64,000 nucleotides of DNA from positions 721,001-785,000 of the forward strand of contig JAJGOT010000308.1 of NCBI GenBank assembly GCA_022457155.1. Reading direction: 5' to 3'. The notes below the pieces were generated by a model. The model made no database searches and had not been told where the DNA came from. It saw only the letters and a list, made by a program, of their open reading frames with translations. Made by a program: the position numbers and the translations under genes. This document shows positions 44,746-56,459 of the stretch, piece by piece. The stretch is from Cladopsammia gracilis. Its lineage: Eukaryota > Cnidaria > Anthozoa > Scleractinia > Dendrophylliidae. Numbering within the stretch: the stretch's first letter is position 1; the number at the start of each line of letters is the position of its first letter.

Positions 44746-44989
44746 AAATGACGCCATCGTGCCTATTGAGAACAACATTGACATGCCGCAATGTCAAGAA
44801 ATACGATTCTATTCTCTTTCACTACGTTCAGCCGAATAGAATACATGTCTTTGACACGCTAAATGAATACAACTGTAAAGGGAGAGGCCGACCCGCCATA
44901 CAAGCTCAAAACCACAAAGCGAACGGGAGGGAAAGGAAAAGAAAAACAAAATTAAATACCTAAATTAAGAGTAACGTCCAACTATTTTT

Positions 44990-46210
44990 TTAAATTATAC
45001 CGACAGTATAAGTCTTTTGATCTGTCGGAAGCCCAGCGACCATGATACTTAATTTTACAGTCAGACACATTACCCAGACATTATTATTAGCTCCTGCAGA
45101 AGCGCCCCCTATGCGAAAACTGTGTAAATTGATAGGAGTAATGTCAACTCCAGCTAATTTCAGTTTGGACAAAATAATTTCTCTGCAACGGGTTTGAGAA
45201 AGAGACTGTCCCGATCTGAATTTAAAAGTTATGAATTATGAATTTGTAGTACTGCATCTTGGGGAAAATAAGATGGACTCAATGCTCGTCGATCTGACAC
45301 TTCGCCTAGAATCTAACAAGAAATTGATAAGGACAGGTTGATCACCCCGATTTTGCCACAATAATAGTATTCCTCTTCCAGACTGATCAGTTTTGCTTTG
45401 GGGAACGTAAAGAGAAAAATAACAAACGAAAATTTTCACAAAGGAACATTTATTTAACAGTAATAATTAATTAACATTTAATTAACAGTAATTTCATTGA
45501 AGCGAAGGAAAGCAGCAACACTGAAGATGTGAAATCCGTGGAGCCAAATATAGAGTTGGCAACAGAACCTTTTACAAAATTACCCCTGGGATTCTTAAAT
45601 TCGAGAACATTGACTACAAATGGTCTACAAATGGACATGGTTGACGAAAATTAATGGCCAAAAAGGTGATGAGGGCCATTTCGGCACTCAAGCGTTCCCT
45701 TTGCCTTGCAACAATACAAATGTAAAAGAACCTTAGGGGCAAGATAGACCGGTGGTACCAACCAATTGTTTTCACCCACTCAATTGGAACTGAAAGCATC
45801 AACACCTTCACAACCAGAGCACCCAAACGTGGACTGAAAACGGTTACACTTATGATTTGTATTGTCGGCGAATCTATCGAAGTTAAAAGGGCCCTGAAAA
45901 GAATTAATAAAAAGAAAAAAAAATTCAGGGGAAACCCCCCAATCGTCGTAATTCACTATTCAGTTAATAGAGTCAGCAATATGATTATCGTTACTTGGGA
46001 TCCATTCGATCTCCAATTTAACCGCATTGGAAACGCAAAATCTGAAAATGAGTAAAGCAAGGGAATGAAAGCCTTAAACACATACTGCCCTTGTTGGTAA
46101 TAATAGCAGCATTGTTGTTGTTAGTAAAAATTTTGACAGTTTTGCCTTTGACAAATGTGTGAAAAGACTGCAAACCGTGGAGAATAGAAATAATTTCATT
46201 TCTTATCTCG
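44990..46210 (-). pseudogene. DIRS-like retrotransposon remnant (RNase H and tyrosine recombinase)
   Basis: Pieces on the minus strand in the order expected for DIRS-type elements. RNase H-like VKIFTNNNNAAIITNKGSM lies at about 46090-46150. VDAFSSNW...NNWLVPPVYLAPKVLLHLY follows at about 45700-45790. Then the tyrosine recombinase: LYVPQSKTDQSGRGILLLW (about 45345-45410) and KLKLAGVDITPINLHSFRIG with GGASAGANNN (about 45070-45170), where the Arg of HSFRIGG is a catalytic residue. Frameshifts separate the pieces and the final catalytic Tyr is not identifiable. DIRS elements use this recombinase instead of an integrase. Dead copy. Confidence 0.65.
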
Positions 46211-46248
46211 TTAATGCGCATGCGCATTAAGCGAGATTTCGGAATTGA

Positions 46249-46333
46249 GTACCATTCTCGACCCCAGAGCTCTTCTCTTTTGCGCAGGGCCCAAAACAAA
46301 AAAAGACCGAGAGCTCTGGGGTCGAGAATGAAT
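46249..46333. mobile_element. 85-bp foldback
   Basis: CATTCTCGACCCCAGAGCTC pairs with GAGCTCTGGGGTCGAGAATG around a loop holding GCGCAGGGCCCAAAAC. Perfect 20-bp arms. A short MITE-type palindrome. Confidence 0.75.
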
Positions 46334-46334
46334 T

Positions 46335-49300
46335 GAGTACGAAAAAGGGACAAAAGTTGTTAACAAAATTTTGTGGACTTTTGTCCGGGGGGGTTTCTTC
46401 TTCCTTCTTCATAGAAGCTATATTAGGGCATTGAGGATATGGTTGGTTAAGCCGGTTAGGATTTCAAGAAGGGCGTCACATACTGCCACTAAAATTTTTG
46501 GGGAGCACCCCCGGACCTATTGTTAATTTCCCAAGGGTATCGGGATGTCAGAACTTGTCATGAACTTGTCATATCTCACATTACGTTACCGCAAAGGTAT
46601 TAAGTCCTTCTTTAAGTTTCGATATCTCACGTTACCTATCAGTTTCAATCATTTGTCGTAAAGCCATTGAAGCTGCTTTAGAAGGGATGCGTTTTCTTGG
46701 GAAACGCAGTTTGAGAATTTCACGGTGTATTTTTACGAATGGAGACGTTTTAAGAAAGTTAAATGGGACAGGAAAGTTTGTGTTTTAATATGAGCGATAT
46801 GGCAGAGCAAACTAGCATGAACTTTGCGTTTTTTGAGGAGCACCCCCGGACCTATTGTTAATTTCCCTAGGGTATTGGGATGTCATGAACTTGTGACACT
46901 TGTCATAATTATCTCACGCTACGTCACCACAAAGGTATTACAGTTCTTATTTAGTTTCGGTATCTCACGTTACCTACGGTATCAATAATCTTTCAAATTT
47001 CAAATCATTGCCATTAATAGATTTAGGTACATGGGAGAATGTATTGACGGTGATAAAAATTGCGCTTTGATTATGCAATAGTATGCAAGAGACCTCGTGA
47101 TATTGCAGACTTAGTCAAACTATTTCTTGCTTGCTGCAATTCTCTCTACAGTTCTATTCGTATACAAGTAAAATTTTGTTGTTGACAAAGCAAGCATTTT
47201 AACAACCATTTTATAAGCGATCTGAGCGTTTCAATTCAAGACAGACATTGGAACTTATTATTACGGACTTAATTGAGAAGATATTATTTGAGTGCCAATA
47301 CGAAGAAAATATCAAGAAGTGGTTAGGATTTTATCGCATACCGCCACTAAAATTTTTGGGGAGTACTCCCGGACCTATGTTAATTTCCCTAGGGAATTGG
47401 CATGTCATTATTTTTTTTTTAAGTTTTGATATATAGCGTTACATATCAATCTTTCAAATTTGTTTTTACGTGGATGTGTCCGAGACGGCATTGATCTTCA
47501 AAGGTTCAAGAAATTTGTGTTTTTCTTGTCAATCATATGTCGTAAAGCCATTAGTGCTCATTTAGACGGGTAAAAAAGGTCAAATGTTCTTGGGAAACGC
47601 AGTTTGACTGAAAATTTCACGGTGTATTTTTAAAATGAATGGAGACGTTCTGAGGAAGTTAAATGGCAAGGGAAAGTTTGTGTTTTCATATGAGCGATAA
47701 TATAATAAATTGAGCTAAAATCAATTCAGCGAAATAACGAAATTTTTTAATCTTTTGTTGAAGTGTTGACTGTCTAAAGTATTCGGGAGTAACATTGTAA
47801 AGAAAAACAGTGTAAACATAGCCGATCTGCAGAAACAGATCTCTAAGGAAATCGTATGTACACATATAGGTATGTAGTTTATGTAAAGTTTGTTTGTCTT
47901 TGTTGACAGTTTTCTCGCGGTTTAGTTTTAGTTGAATTTATTAATGAATGGCTTTGAACTGTCATGTCATGTTATCATTTGACGATTTTTTTATTTTCTC
48001 TTAGCGATCACGCGAACGTCTAAGTTATCTATTTCGTTGTTGTTGATAGTTTCGTCGCGATTCTTTAGGGAAGCAGCAATTAATAAATTCAATTTATGAA
48101 ATGAATGGCTTTGAGTTCTCATGACATGTTATGGCAAAAACAATAATTACTAAGTTCAATTTATGAAATGAATGGCTTTGAGTTCTCATAGTATGTTATC
48201 ATTTGATGAACTTTTGATATTAAATTGCCGATCACGCGAACGAAATCATTGCCATTATTAGATTTAGATACATGGTAGAATGTATTGACGGTGATAAAAA
48301 TTGCGCTTTGATTATGCAATAGTATGCAAGGGATCTCGTGATTTTGCTGAACAAACTAATTGTGCAAATGTAGAAGTTATTGTTTGCTGCAATTCTTTCT
48401 ACAGTTCTATTCGTGTACAAGTAAAAGTTTGTTGTTCTGAATTGAATGACAAAGCAAGCATTTTAACAACCATTTTATAAGCGATTTCAGCGTTTCGATT
48501 CAGACATACATTGGCATTATTACGGACTTAATTGAGAAGATATTAGTGCCATTTATACGGGAGAAAATAAGACGCGTCTTATCTAAGACGCGACTTAAAT
48601 AAGATGCGAAGTGTACCATTTATACGTTTGCGTCCAACATAAGAAGCGAAGATCACGTATAAATGGTTCGCGTCTTATTTTTGATACGGCGCACTTGTTG
48701 TTCACGTCTTATTTAGGACGCGAAAGCATTTATACGAGGGAGTTCACGTCTTATTTAAGACGCGGACAAAATAAGAACAGCTGAAAACCCTGTTCTAAGA
48801 TAAGACGCGTCTTATTTAAGTCGCGTCTAAAATAAGACACGAATGCTTATTTTGTACTGTTTATACGATCGGTTCGCGTCTTATTTAAGTCGCGTCTTAG
48901 ATAAGAGGCGTCTTATTTTCTGTCGTATAAATGGCCCTATTATTTGAGTGCCAATACTACTCAAGTAAAAACCATTTGATTAACGTTTTTTCACCTTTTT
49001 TCCGGATCCACGGTTGTGGCGTGCAGGAAAGACAGAAACATTTCCGGTGAAGATCACAAGAAAAAACAGAAAAGTCAGAAAAATATAGCACTGCGACAGC
49101 TTGAGACTCAGTTGAAGTAAAAAGTAGTGAAAATTGCTTTTCAGTGTTTGCCTGGCTTTGACAGCTTTCGTAATAAAGTTTCCTTTTTATCATTGTGGAA
49201 TGTCAGGAGGGAATGTCCGGTTTCCGGAAGATTAGAAAGAACGGGAGAGAGCGAATCTTAAAAATGAAATTAAAGTTGGAAAATAAATATTTGCTCAATT

Positions 49301-49640
49301 CTTTCTTTGAGGAATAGAGGAATTCTAAGGATATGCACTTTTTGTCCTGACTTTGTGACTGAATTTAAGTCTCAAAATAGCAATGAACATATATGATAAA
49401 CGATTATACGTGAATGGACTCTGACCGATCAATGACAGACATTATAGCGACGACGAGTAGCACGCAACATTTTAGAATCACCATAGGTGTCATAGGTCAT
49501 GATCAGTAATCAGTTCTTTTCTTCTTCAAAATCTCCGTAAAATTCTAAGATGTTTATGTCTTATATATAAAGATCTACAAACGCGGATAAACGTAAACAG
49601 TTTTCCGATGCGTTGTGGCACACATCAAAGATTAAGATAG
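46335..49640. repeat. Second copy of transposon-interior sequence, internally duplicated
   Basis: Matches 39070-41345 in order at both ends (46335-46830 and 49200-49640). Internally, the stretch around 47020-47300 (GTATTGACGGTGATAAAAAT, GCGCTTTGATTATGCAATAG) recurs at 48255-48545, so there is a further duplication of about 1.2 kb. The second of these is interrupted by the 392-bp MITE. No terminal repeats identified for this copy. Confidence 0.65.
48546..48937. mobile_element. 392-bp MITE with preserved empty site
   Basis: Inverted repeats of about 60 bp: left CATTTATACGGGAGAAAATA and AGACGCGTCTTATCTAAGAC, right the reverse with few changes. Interior is rich in TCTTATTT and GACGCG motifs. Flanked by TATTA (48541-48545 and 48938-48942). 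The duplicated sequence at 47277-47300 is the same locus without the element and has TATTA once, confirming the boundaries. Confidence 0.85.
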
Positions 49641-50179
49641 GATGATCCTAGCTTGTTTTTGAACCGGTTCTGCTTGACATTTCTGACAGTCCTCAGAGAA
49701 TTAATTCTGTATGGCGATGATCCGCAATTTGCACCTACAGTTTCATAGTTGAGACTAGTTGAACCTCTCAAACTCCCCGTAATCTCGAACTCAAATCCAT
49801 TTCCTTTCGGTGACCTTCGATTTTCTTTTATGTCATATACTATACGAGTCTAATGAGAGTGCGAGATGTTGTCAATAAAGGAGTTCAACTGTATTTTCGA
49901 GGTCTTTAGTGCATGTGATTTCAGAGTAATTTTCTGAACTTACAATCATGGCTGGCCAACGACCACTGATGTATAAATCTTCAAGGTTACCTTCATCATA
50001 TTCCTTCCCAAAAAGTCATAAAATACCATTAAAAGAATTCACTTACCTTTTACATCCTTCCGAGGCTTTTGAGTCTTATGAGCCTTGTGTGATTTGTGTC
50101 GACTTCTGCTTTTTTTTTTACTTTTTTCCTTTCCTGTTTTCCTCCTTGTGTTTCACCATGCGGGAAGAGTTACTTATTG

Positions 50180-50941
50180 ACTGTCATTTGACGATATAAG
50201 ATCACCAGAGATCTGTACAACTCTGCAATTAATCCCGGCACCGCAAATGATCCCGGACCGCAAATGATCCCCAAATTGGACCGCAAATGATCCCGGACCG
50301 CAAATGATCCCCAAATTGGACCGCAAATGATCCCCGAATTGGACCGTAAATGATCCCGGACCGCAAATGATCCCCAAATTGGACCGCAAATGATCCCGGA
50401 CCGCAAATGATCCCCATAGAGGACCGCAAATGATCCCGCTCATAAATAACAATGGAATGGTGTGGATTTTTTTTACTAGAGCTGTGCATATACATCTAGT
50501 TTATGCCTAAGCCTGGATTTCTACTGTCGCGTATTTTTTACGTGCGTAAATATAATAAGAAATGATGTATGAACAGCTTGACTGTTATTTGACGATATAA
50601 GATCACCAGAGATCTGAACAACTCTGCAATTGATCCCGGCACCGCAAATGATCCCGGACCGCAAATGATCCCCAAATTGGACCGCAAATGATCACGGACC
50701 GCAAATGATCCCCGAATTGGACCGCAAATGATCCCCAAATTGGACCGCAAATGATCCCGGACCGCAAATGACCCCCATAGAGGACCGCAAATGATCCCGC
50801 TCATAAATAATAATGGAAAGGTGTGGATTTTTTTTAATAGAGCTGTGCATATACATCTAGTTTATGCCTAAGCCTGGATTTCTACTGTCGCGTATTTTTT
50901 ACGTGCGTAAATATAATAAGAAATGATGTATGAACAGCTTG
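50180..50941. repeat. Direct duplication of about 400 bp containing a minisatellite
   Basis: Two direct copies (about 50180-50579 and 50580-50941) each start near GACGATATAAGATCACCAG and end in ATGATGTATGAACAGCTT. Each contains a minisatellite of GGACCGCAAATGATCCC alternating with the longer CCCAAATTGGACCGCAAATG. The second copy has fewer units. Reverse frames look protein-like only because of the repeat. Confidence 0.85.
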
Positions 50942-51009
50942 TGCAAAAGTTTACGCGAGTTGTTCATACATCATCTCTTATTTTTATTTACGCTCGTAAA
51001 AATTACGCG
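50889..51009. repeat. Imperfect palindrome after the duplication
   Basis: GCGTATTTTTTACGTGCGTA and AAATGATGTATGAACAGCTT on the left pair with AGTTGTTCATACATCATCTC and TTACGCTCGTAAAAATTACG on the right. Arms of about 50 bp. Probably a foldback element whose left arm is also present in the first duplicate at about 50529-50578. Confidence 0.65.
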
Positions 51010-51429
51010 ACATTGGAAATGCACCTTAAAATTAAAAAAAATAAAAATTATAATACCATATGTATACAGACTTATACATATTTTTAAAAAGAGTAACTAT
51101 TTAATCTAAGAATATGAATTAATAAAATACGCGTTAGGTCGTCTAAAACGTTAAAGAGCCCAGTGTCTGTTATAAAGAAGTCAGTAACGCGGGACTTACT
51201 TATCACCAGCCCTCCAACGCCAAAAGATGGCAATTGTTTATTGTGGTAGAGCATTGCAGGTCTATTCCAATGACTGTTTTTTGTGATGTTTGCTTAATGC
51301 ATGAACTTTTTTTGAGCCTAGTAGGTGAACATAAAGGGGACGAGCAGAATAACGGGTGTGGAATACCGTCAAGGATGCGTGCACGGAAAATGAGCTCCTG
51401 GCGACGCTCCTGCGAAAACAGTGAGTTAC

Positions 51430-51651
51430 TCACATCGAGATAATCATCCCAAGAAGCTCTAAGACTAACTGAAGTTGCAAAAGCCTTGACATCAATAACG
51501 AAACATTCCCGACTGCGGGTCTAAAGGAAATAATTTTGCCGACAACAGAAGCTAATTGTTTAGCTTTGACCCTGGGAAAAATTTTGAGGATATCGGTAAT
51601 GCAACGTTCCAAGTCGACAATTCTCGGTAGATTCTGCATGTACCGGAGCAC
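51430..51651 (-). pseudogene. DIRS-like RT/RNase H fragment
   Basis: Minus-strand frame with LPRIVDLERCITDILKIFPR, then VKAKQLASVVGKIISFRPAV, then GNVSLLMSRLLQL. The AKQLASVVGKIIS...AVGNVSxLMSR pattern matches the region between RT and RNase H in DIRS-type elements. About 70 codons only; flanks do not continue it convincingly. It may be related to the remnant at 44990-46210, but the regions do not overlap enough to compare. Confidence 0.5.
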
Positions 51652-51944
51652 ATATTACGTAAAACAAAAGGAACAAAGAACTACAATAATACAAATGCAA
51701 AACAAGACCAAAAATACAATACCTCACAAACAATAAAAGACAATGAGTGGTTCATGGATACCGGTACATGCAGAAAGACCCCAATTCTCCGTTGCAGTAT
51801 GGTAATAAAGCCTTCAAGTAAATCCTAAATAATCCCTAACCATTCTAGCCTTTGAATAGGAAACCATTGGCAGTTATCTACATTAGGAACCACACCAGAG
51901 TGAAGTAAATCAGTTTTTATTGCTGTTATTAATTATTAAAATCA

Positions 51945-52610
51945 ACCATGTCTTTTGTATAAATCATTTGTTTAGGAAATCTATAGTATTTAAAGTATAA
52001 ACAGAAACCTGGAGGTTCGTGTTTTTTGTATTCCGTTGTGTAACTTTTTAATGAGTTGGGTTTACAGTTGTTTAAAGGAAAAGCAAAAGATTCAAAATCA
52101 GTATTGGTGTAACAAATGGAACAGGTATTTTCTTTTGAAAGTTTATGAACTGAAGATAAGCTCCTTTTTTAGGAAGTTTTATAACTACATTTTCATCATT
52201 TTGACTGCAATATTTTGTATGTTTATTGAGAAATTCTTGAGTACCAAATCCATTCAAACATCTTTTACAATAAAATTTCTTATTTTCTTTGGAAACTTGT
52301 GAAGAAACAAGTCTACTTAAACTTTTTATAAAACAATAATTATCAAAAAAAAATATATCAATAGAATTTAAACAATCTTTCTCATTTATAGGAAGAGGAT
52401 AAATTTTTGATTCTTTACTTGAATCGAACTTGAAAAAAACATTTATTCCTGGAAGTGAAGGATTAAGTTTTTCAATTTCGGAAATGTCTTTAATTTTTAT
52501 TTGGAATTCCAGTAATTTAAAATTAAGATCATTTTCATATTGTTTTAAATCTGTTAGTCTATCAGGATTCTTTTTATAAAATATAATCCACATGAACTTT
52601 TTGGTTCTTA
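51945..52610 (-). pseudogene. Polinton-type protein-primed DNA polymerase B fragment
   Basis: Minus-strand frame containing INVFFKFDSSKESKIYPLPI, CFIKSLSRLVSSQ, a Cys/His motif KKFYCKRCLNGFGTQEFLNK followed by HTKYC (about 52225-52280), VVIKLPKKGAYLQFINF, then PFV and, after a one-base frame change, TDFESF (about 52090-52110). The last is exonuclease motif I of family B polymerases. YKKHEPPGF follows near 52010. This layout is that of the protein-primed polymerases of Polinton/Maverick elements and relatives. The upstream end lies across a 5.37-kb insertion at 57981-58165. Remnant only. Confidence 0.7.
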
Positions 52611-53007
52611 GGGACCGTTCATAATTTATCCAAAACATTTAGAGGGGGGCATCAAAATTCAATTGGTACTCTGTATAGGGGGTGGGGGCACTTAAAATTG
52701 GTCCGGTTTAGAGAAGTATTTTAACAAATAAACTTTAGGTCCACTTAAAGAAGATATCAATAAATTCCAAGTAAAATTTCCTTAAAAACAGTTTTAGATA
52801 CAATGGTGCGGTCATTTGAAATAACCTTCCCCTGGAACTGCGGCAAGCGGAAACTATCAATAGTTTTCGAAGGGACTGTCACAATTTTTTGCTTGATCTT
52901 CTATACACGGCATTCTTGTAAAGCAGGTTTATTATTTCTCGAGGGTGGGGTTAATTTTTACATATTTTAATTTGTTTAGCATTATTTTCTAGGAATTTTG
53001 ATACTTT

Positions 53008-53038
<31 letters not shown>

Positions 53039-53061
53039 GTATATATATATATATTTTTTTT

Positions 53062-53613
53062 CAAAAATACAACCACACTTTTGATTTTGCGGAACATGAT
53101 TCGATGTTTCAAACATCATCATCAGCCATAGTGAGTGTTACAATAATTTTTAAAAAATAGACGTATAATTTATATAATACTATTAATACAATGATTATTT
53201 GTAATGAAGTGTTCGTTAAAATTATTTAAAATTCAAACTAACCAATAACATAGCAAAATAAACAAATGACAAAAGAAAAAAAACGGTAAAAGTTAAAAAT
53301 GCAATGATAAACTGACATGATCAACTTGTTTGTTAAGTTCAGGTTTCAAACGCTCAATATGAAAGCTCTCCTTGATTTTGAGTTGATAATAGGAGGTGGC
53401 ATTATCAATAATTTTGAAACAAGAGACATCACAAACATCTTGACAATTTTTAGACGAACTAAGATGTTTAAAAATATGAGAATTTTTATCCCGGGAAAGG
53501 TGCTCATTTACACGTGTATAGAAATGCCTGTTGGTTTCACCAACATAACGAGCACCACAGCCCGCACAAGTAAATTTGTAAACAACACGTGATTTAAGAG
53601 AATCCGGAATAGA
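53062..53613 (-). mobile_element. Inverted arm of palindromic PLE
   Basis: Reverse copy of the last part of the PLE to its right: the GIY-YIG coding region through the 3' end (compare 54236-54679 and 56336-56440). It includes a ribozyme-like stretch in which the conserved GAAA has become GAAT. It ends at CTATTCCGGATTCTC (reverse of 53613), where the sense copy starts with RT sequence. It lacks the nested element present in the right arm and so preserves the empty site. Confidence 0.8.
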
Positions 53614-54555
53614 TATATTATATTATCGCAGATATGTAGATGACATTATTTGTTGCTTTCAAAATTCGCATCATGCAGATTTGTTTTTCAATACCTTAAC
53701 AAATGCCATCCTAACATTAAGTTCACTATGGAAACTGAAACAGATGGCCATTTGCCTTTTTTAGATGTATTGTTATCCAAGCATATATCAAGTAACAATG
53801 AATATTCTTGTATCACTTCTGTTTTTCGTAAAAAGACATACACTGGTCTTCTTACAAATTATTTCAGTTTTACTCCCTTTCAGTACAAAGTAGGGTTAGT
53901 TAAAACTCTCACCGATAGGGCCTATAAAATTAACAACACCACCCAGGGTTTTCAAAATGATATCAATACTCTTACCACTACTTTGAAACGTAATATGTTT
54001 CCTAGCTGGTTAATTGACAAGTTCGTCCATGGTTATCTAAGGAATGTTAAAACAAAAGAAGATTGTAAACTTGAAGTATATAACTGCCATTTTTACAAAT
54101 TACCTTACATTGGTTTCTATTCATCTTATACTAAAAAGAAAATTTCATCTATTATCAGTAAGTACTGTAAGGATTTAAAAGTTAAAGTAATTTTCTCTCC
54201 ATTCAAACTTTGCAACATTTTTAGTCCCAAGGATTCTATTCCGGATTCTCTTAAATCACGTGTTGTTTTCAAATTTACTTGTGCGGGCTGTGGTGCTCGT
54301 TATGTTGGTGAAACCAACAGGCATTTCTATACACGTGTAAATGAGCACCTTTCCCGGGATAAAAATTCTCATATTTTTAAACATCTTAGTTCGTCTAAAA
54401 ATTGTCAAGATGTTTGTGATGTCTCTTGTTTCAAAATTATTGATAATGCCACCTCCTATTATCAACTCAAAATCAAGGAGAGCTTTCATATTGAGCGTTT
54501 GAAACCTGAACTTAACAAACAAGTTGATCATGTCAGTTTATCATTGCATTTTTAA
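53614..54555 (+). pseudogene. PLE reverse transcriptase C-terminus and GIY-YIG endonuclease
   Basis: Starts with the catalytic box ILYYRRYVDDIICC (about 53614-53656). A frameshift near 53690 leads into a long frame to 54555 with HLPFLDVLLSKHI, then RKKTYTGLLTNYFSFTPFQY (PLE thumb). The endonuclease follows: VVFKFTCAGCGARYVGETNR (about 54262-54320) and FYTRVNEHLSRDKNSHIFKH, with the GIY-YIG-type Tyr pair and the Arg and His expected in this nuclease. PLE endonucleases nick the target to prime reverse transcription. The 5' part of the RT is absent and replaced by the inverted arm. Confidence 0.83.
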
Positions 54556-54679
54556 CTTTTACCGTTTTTTTTCTTTTGTCATTTGTTTATTTTGCTATAA
54601 TGTTATTGGTTAGTTTGAATTTTAAATAATTTTAACGAACACTTCATTACAAATAATCATTGTATTAATAGTATTATAG

Positions 54680-56330
54680 CGGAGCTCTCGCCGGGCCGAA
54701 GGCCCGGCTGCGCAGCTCCATACTCATAGAACCAGAGAACCATAGAACCATAGAACCCATGGCCGTCATTTTTCATGGTCATGGCTAGCGGAATGTTTCG
54801 CGGGCGCGTTGTGTGTCCGCCGCTGTCGTCCGCCGCCGTCGCTTAGGGCTATTAACTCGCGGGCGCGTAGACCGTCGCAAAACATGCGCGTATGACGCCA
54901 CACCGGGATCTTTGCAATTTTCACGTCACCTGGGAAAACACTGCTGTGTTTTAGCGGAGAAAACCGTTTAAATTAAAGTCGTTATTCTCCTGAATATTTT
55001 CGCGGTTTGCTACTCAAGACAGGGATACTAATTATGGGATACTCAGAAGCCGCTATAGTGGAAATAGAAGAGCTTTCAGAGATAAAATCTTGCTTCGAGG
55101 ATGGGAGCAATGCGGGAAGATGTTTGTCACTTCGGGTTTCAGAACTGAAGAAGCGGAGATTTAAACAATTTCCAAGCAGTGGATGGACTTAAAGGTAAAA
55201 CAAAATACATTTTTCGATGGGAATTTATGTTGATATCAATCTGTGATTGACTTTTTTGTATTCTCGCTAGTTTTCGGGAGAATTGTTTATAACACTCGCT
55301 CAATTAAATTCAGTTGTTTTGATTTCTTTCACCGGAGACATCTCGGCCTCTTAATGGTTCGCGTTTTGCTTTTAAACACAAACTTATGGAGATTTGAATT
55401 AATTTTTTCGAAAGAAGATTGTGTTGTCCATTTTTATGTGTTTGTTCATTCATTACATAGGTTGAAAAGCGATTTTATGTGAACAAAACAAAACAAGACT
55501 TGGATACTTCACACGCGTGGTCTTATGCAAATATGTTTGTGTATTTTTTGCAATTTTGATTTCCAAACAAGAGGCTCCAAGCAGCCTTTACTCATGCGCA
55601 TGCGTAAGAAAATTTTATGTTATATTTTAAACATGATAAGAAGATATCCGACATGGAGAACAGTTACTCCTTTCATTCAGTCATCGTTCCTAAAAACCAC
55701 GTTGTTTACTATTGAATGTTGTGGACATGAAGGCTGTACCACAATGAAGCCAGTGATTTTTCTAAGTCTTATATATACCAAACGTGAACATAGTAATGTA
55801 TGTAGGGTTGTAGGAGATTCTGTCGTGACACCTAAGTAACGCTCTTTTACCGGAAGTGAGAATAGCCGGAAGTCACTAAACAGGAAGTGTAAATGGCAAA
55901 GACGTCAACCGGAAGTGCACAATTTAAAATATGCGTGCATAAATTTGCATGCAAAATCGTGACACAAAAAATAAAAATAATAATAATAAAAACAAGAAAA
56001 ACGGAGCCGAAACCTTACCTCATGCCGCTACGCGCATGAGTAATCAGTTTCTCGGACAATTTTTATAAGCAGCAGGTGTATTTTATTTGGAAATTAGTCG
56101 TACTAATTATTCTAGACGGAGAAAAAGTTGTTTTTGTGAACTTTTGTACGGTCTAAATGTACTGTGCAAACGGTCGCGTAAGTCTGTTTTTGAGAATTTC
56201 TAAAATTAAAAGATAGGCCCGGTCGTCAATTTTGTTCTTGTGCTTCCGACCTTTCACCTCAGTTAAGTTTATCATCGGCTTTCTGTTCAAAGAGCGACGC
56301 TGTTAGGCTCAGGCTATCTATATATATTAT
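54680..56330 (-). mobile_element. Dispersed non-autonomous element, copy 3
   Basis: Reverse-oriented copy: left end AGCGGAGCTCTCGCCGGGCC with the GGGCCGAAGGCCC hairpin, right end CTGTTAGGCTCAGGCTATCT plus a TATA run. It is inserted in the 3' region of the palindromic PLE. The left PLE arm (53150-53175) shows the uninterrupted site, which is TA-rich. Contains a coding-like stretch (EIEELSEIKSCFEDGSNAGR, about 55045-55115) related to one in copy 2. Confidence 0.78.
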
Positions 56331-56370
56331 ATATACGTCTATTTTTTAAAAATTATTGTAACACTCACTA

Positions 56371-56409
56371 TGGCTGATGATGATGTTTGAAACATCGAAA
56401 CATGTTCCG
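56371..56409 (+). ncRNA. Hammerhead-like motif in PLE 3' region
   Basis: TGG (56371-56373) pairs with CCG (56407-56409); core CTGATGA (56374-56380); stem II GATGTT/AACATC (56382-56396); GAAA (56397-56400); then CATGTT with predicted cleavage after T56406. An extra T at 56381 would be bulged and stem I is only three pairs, so this is weaker than 4059-4098. The reverse copy in the left arm has a mutated GAAA. Confidence 0.45.
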
Positions 56410-56459
56410 CAAAATCAAAAGTGTGGTTGTATTTTTGAAAATATTATTAACACTTGTGC

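Noticed and set aside
50170..50804. Overlapping reverse frames rich in GSFAVRDHLRSN-type repeats
   Set aside because: They are translations of the minisatellite in several frames, not a protein.
53098..53145. Active ribozyme in the inverted PLE arm
   Set aside because: The essential GAAA is GAAT here.
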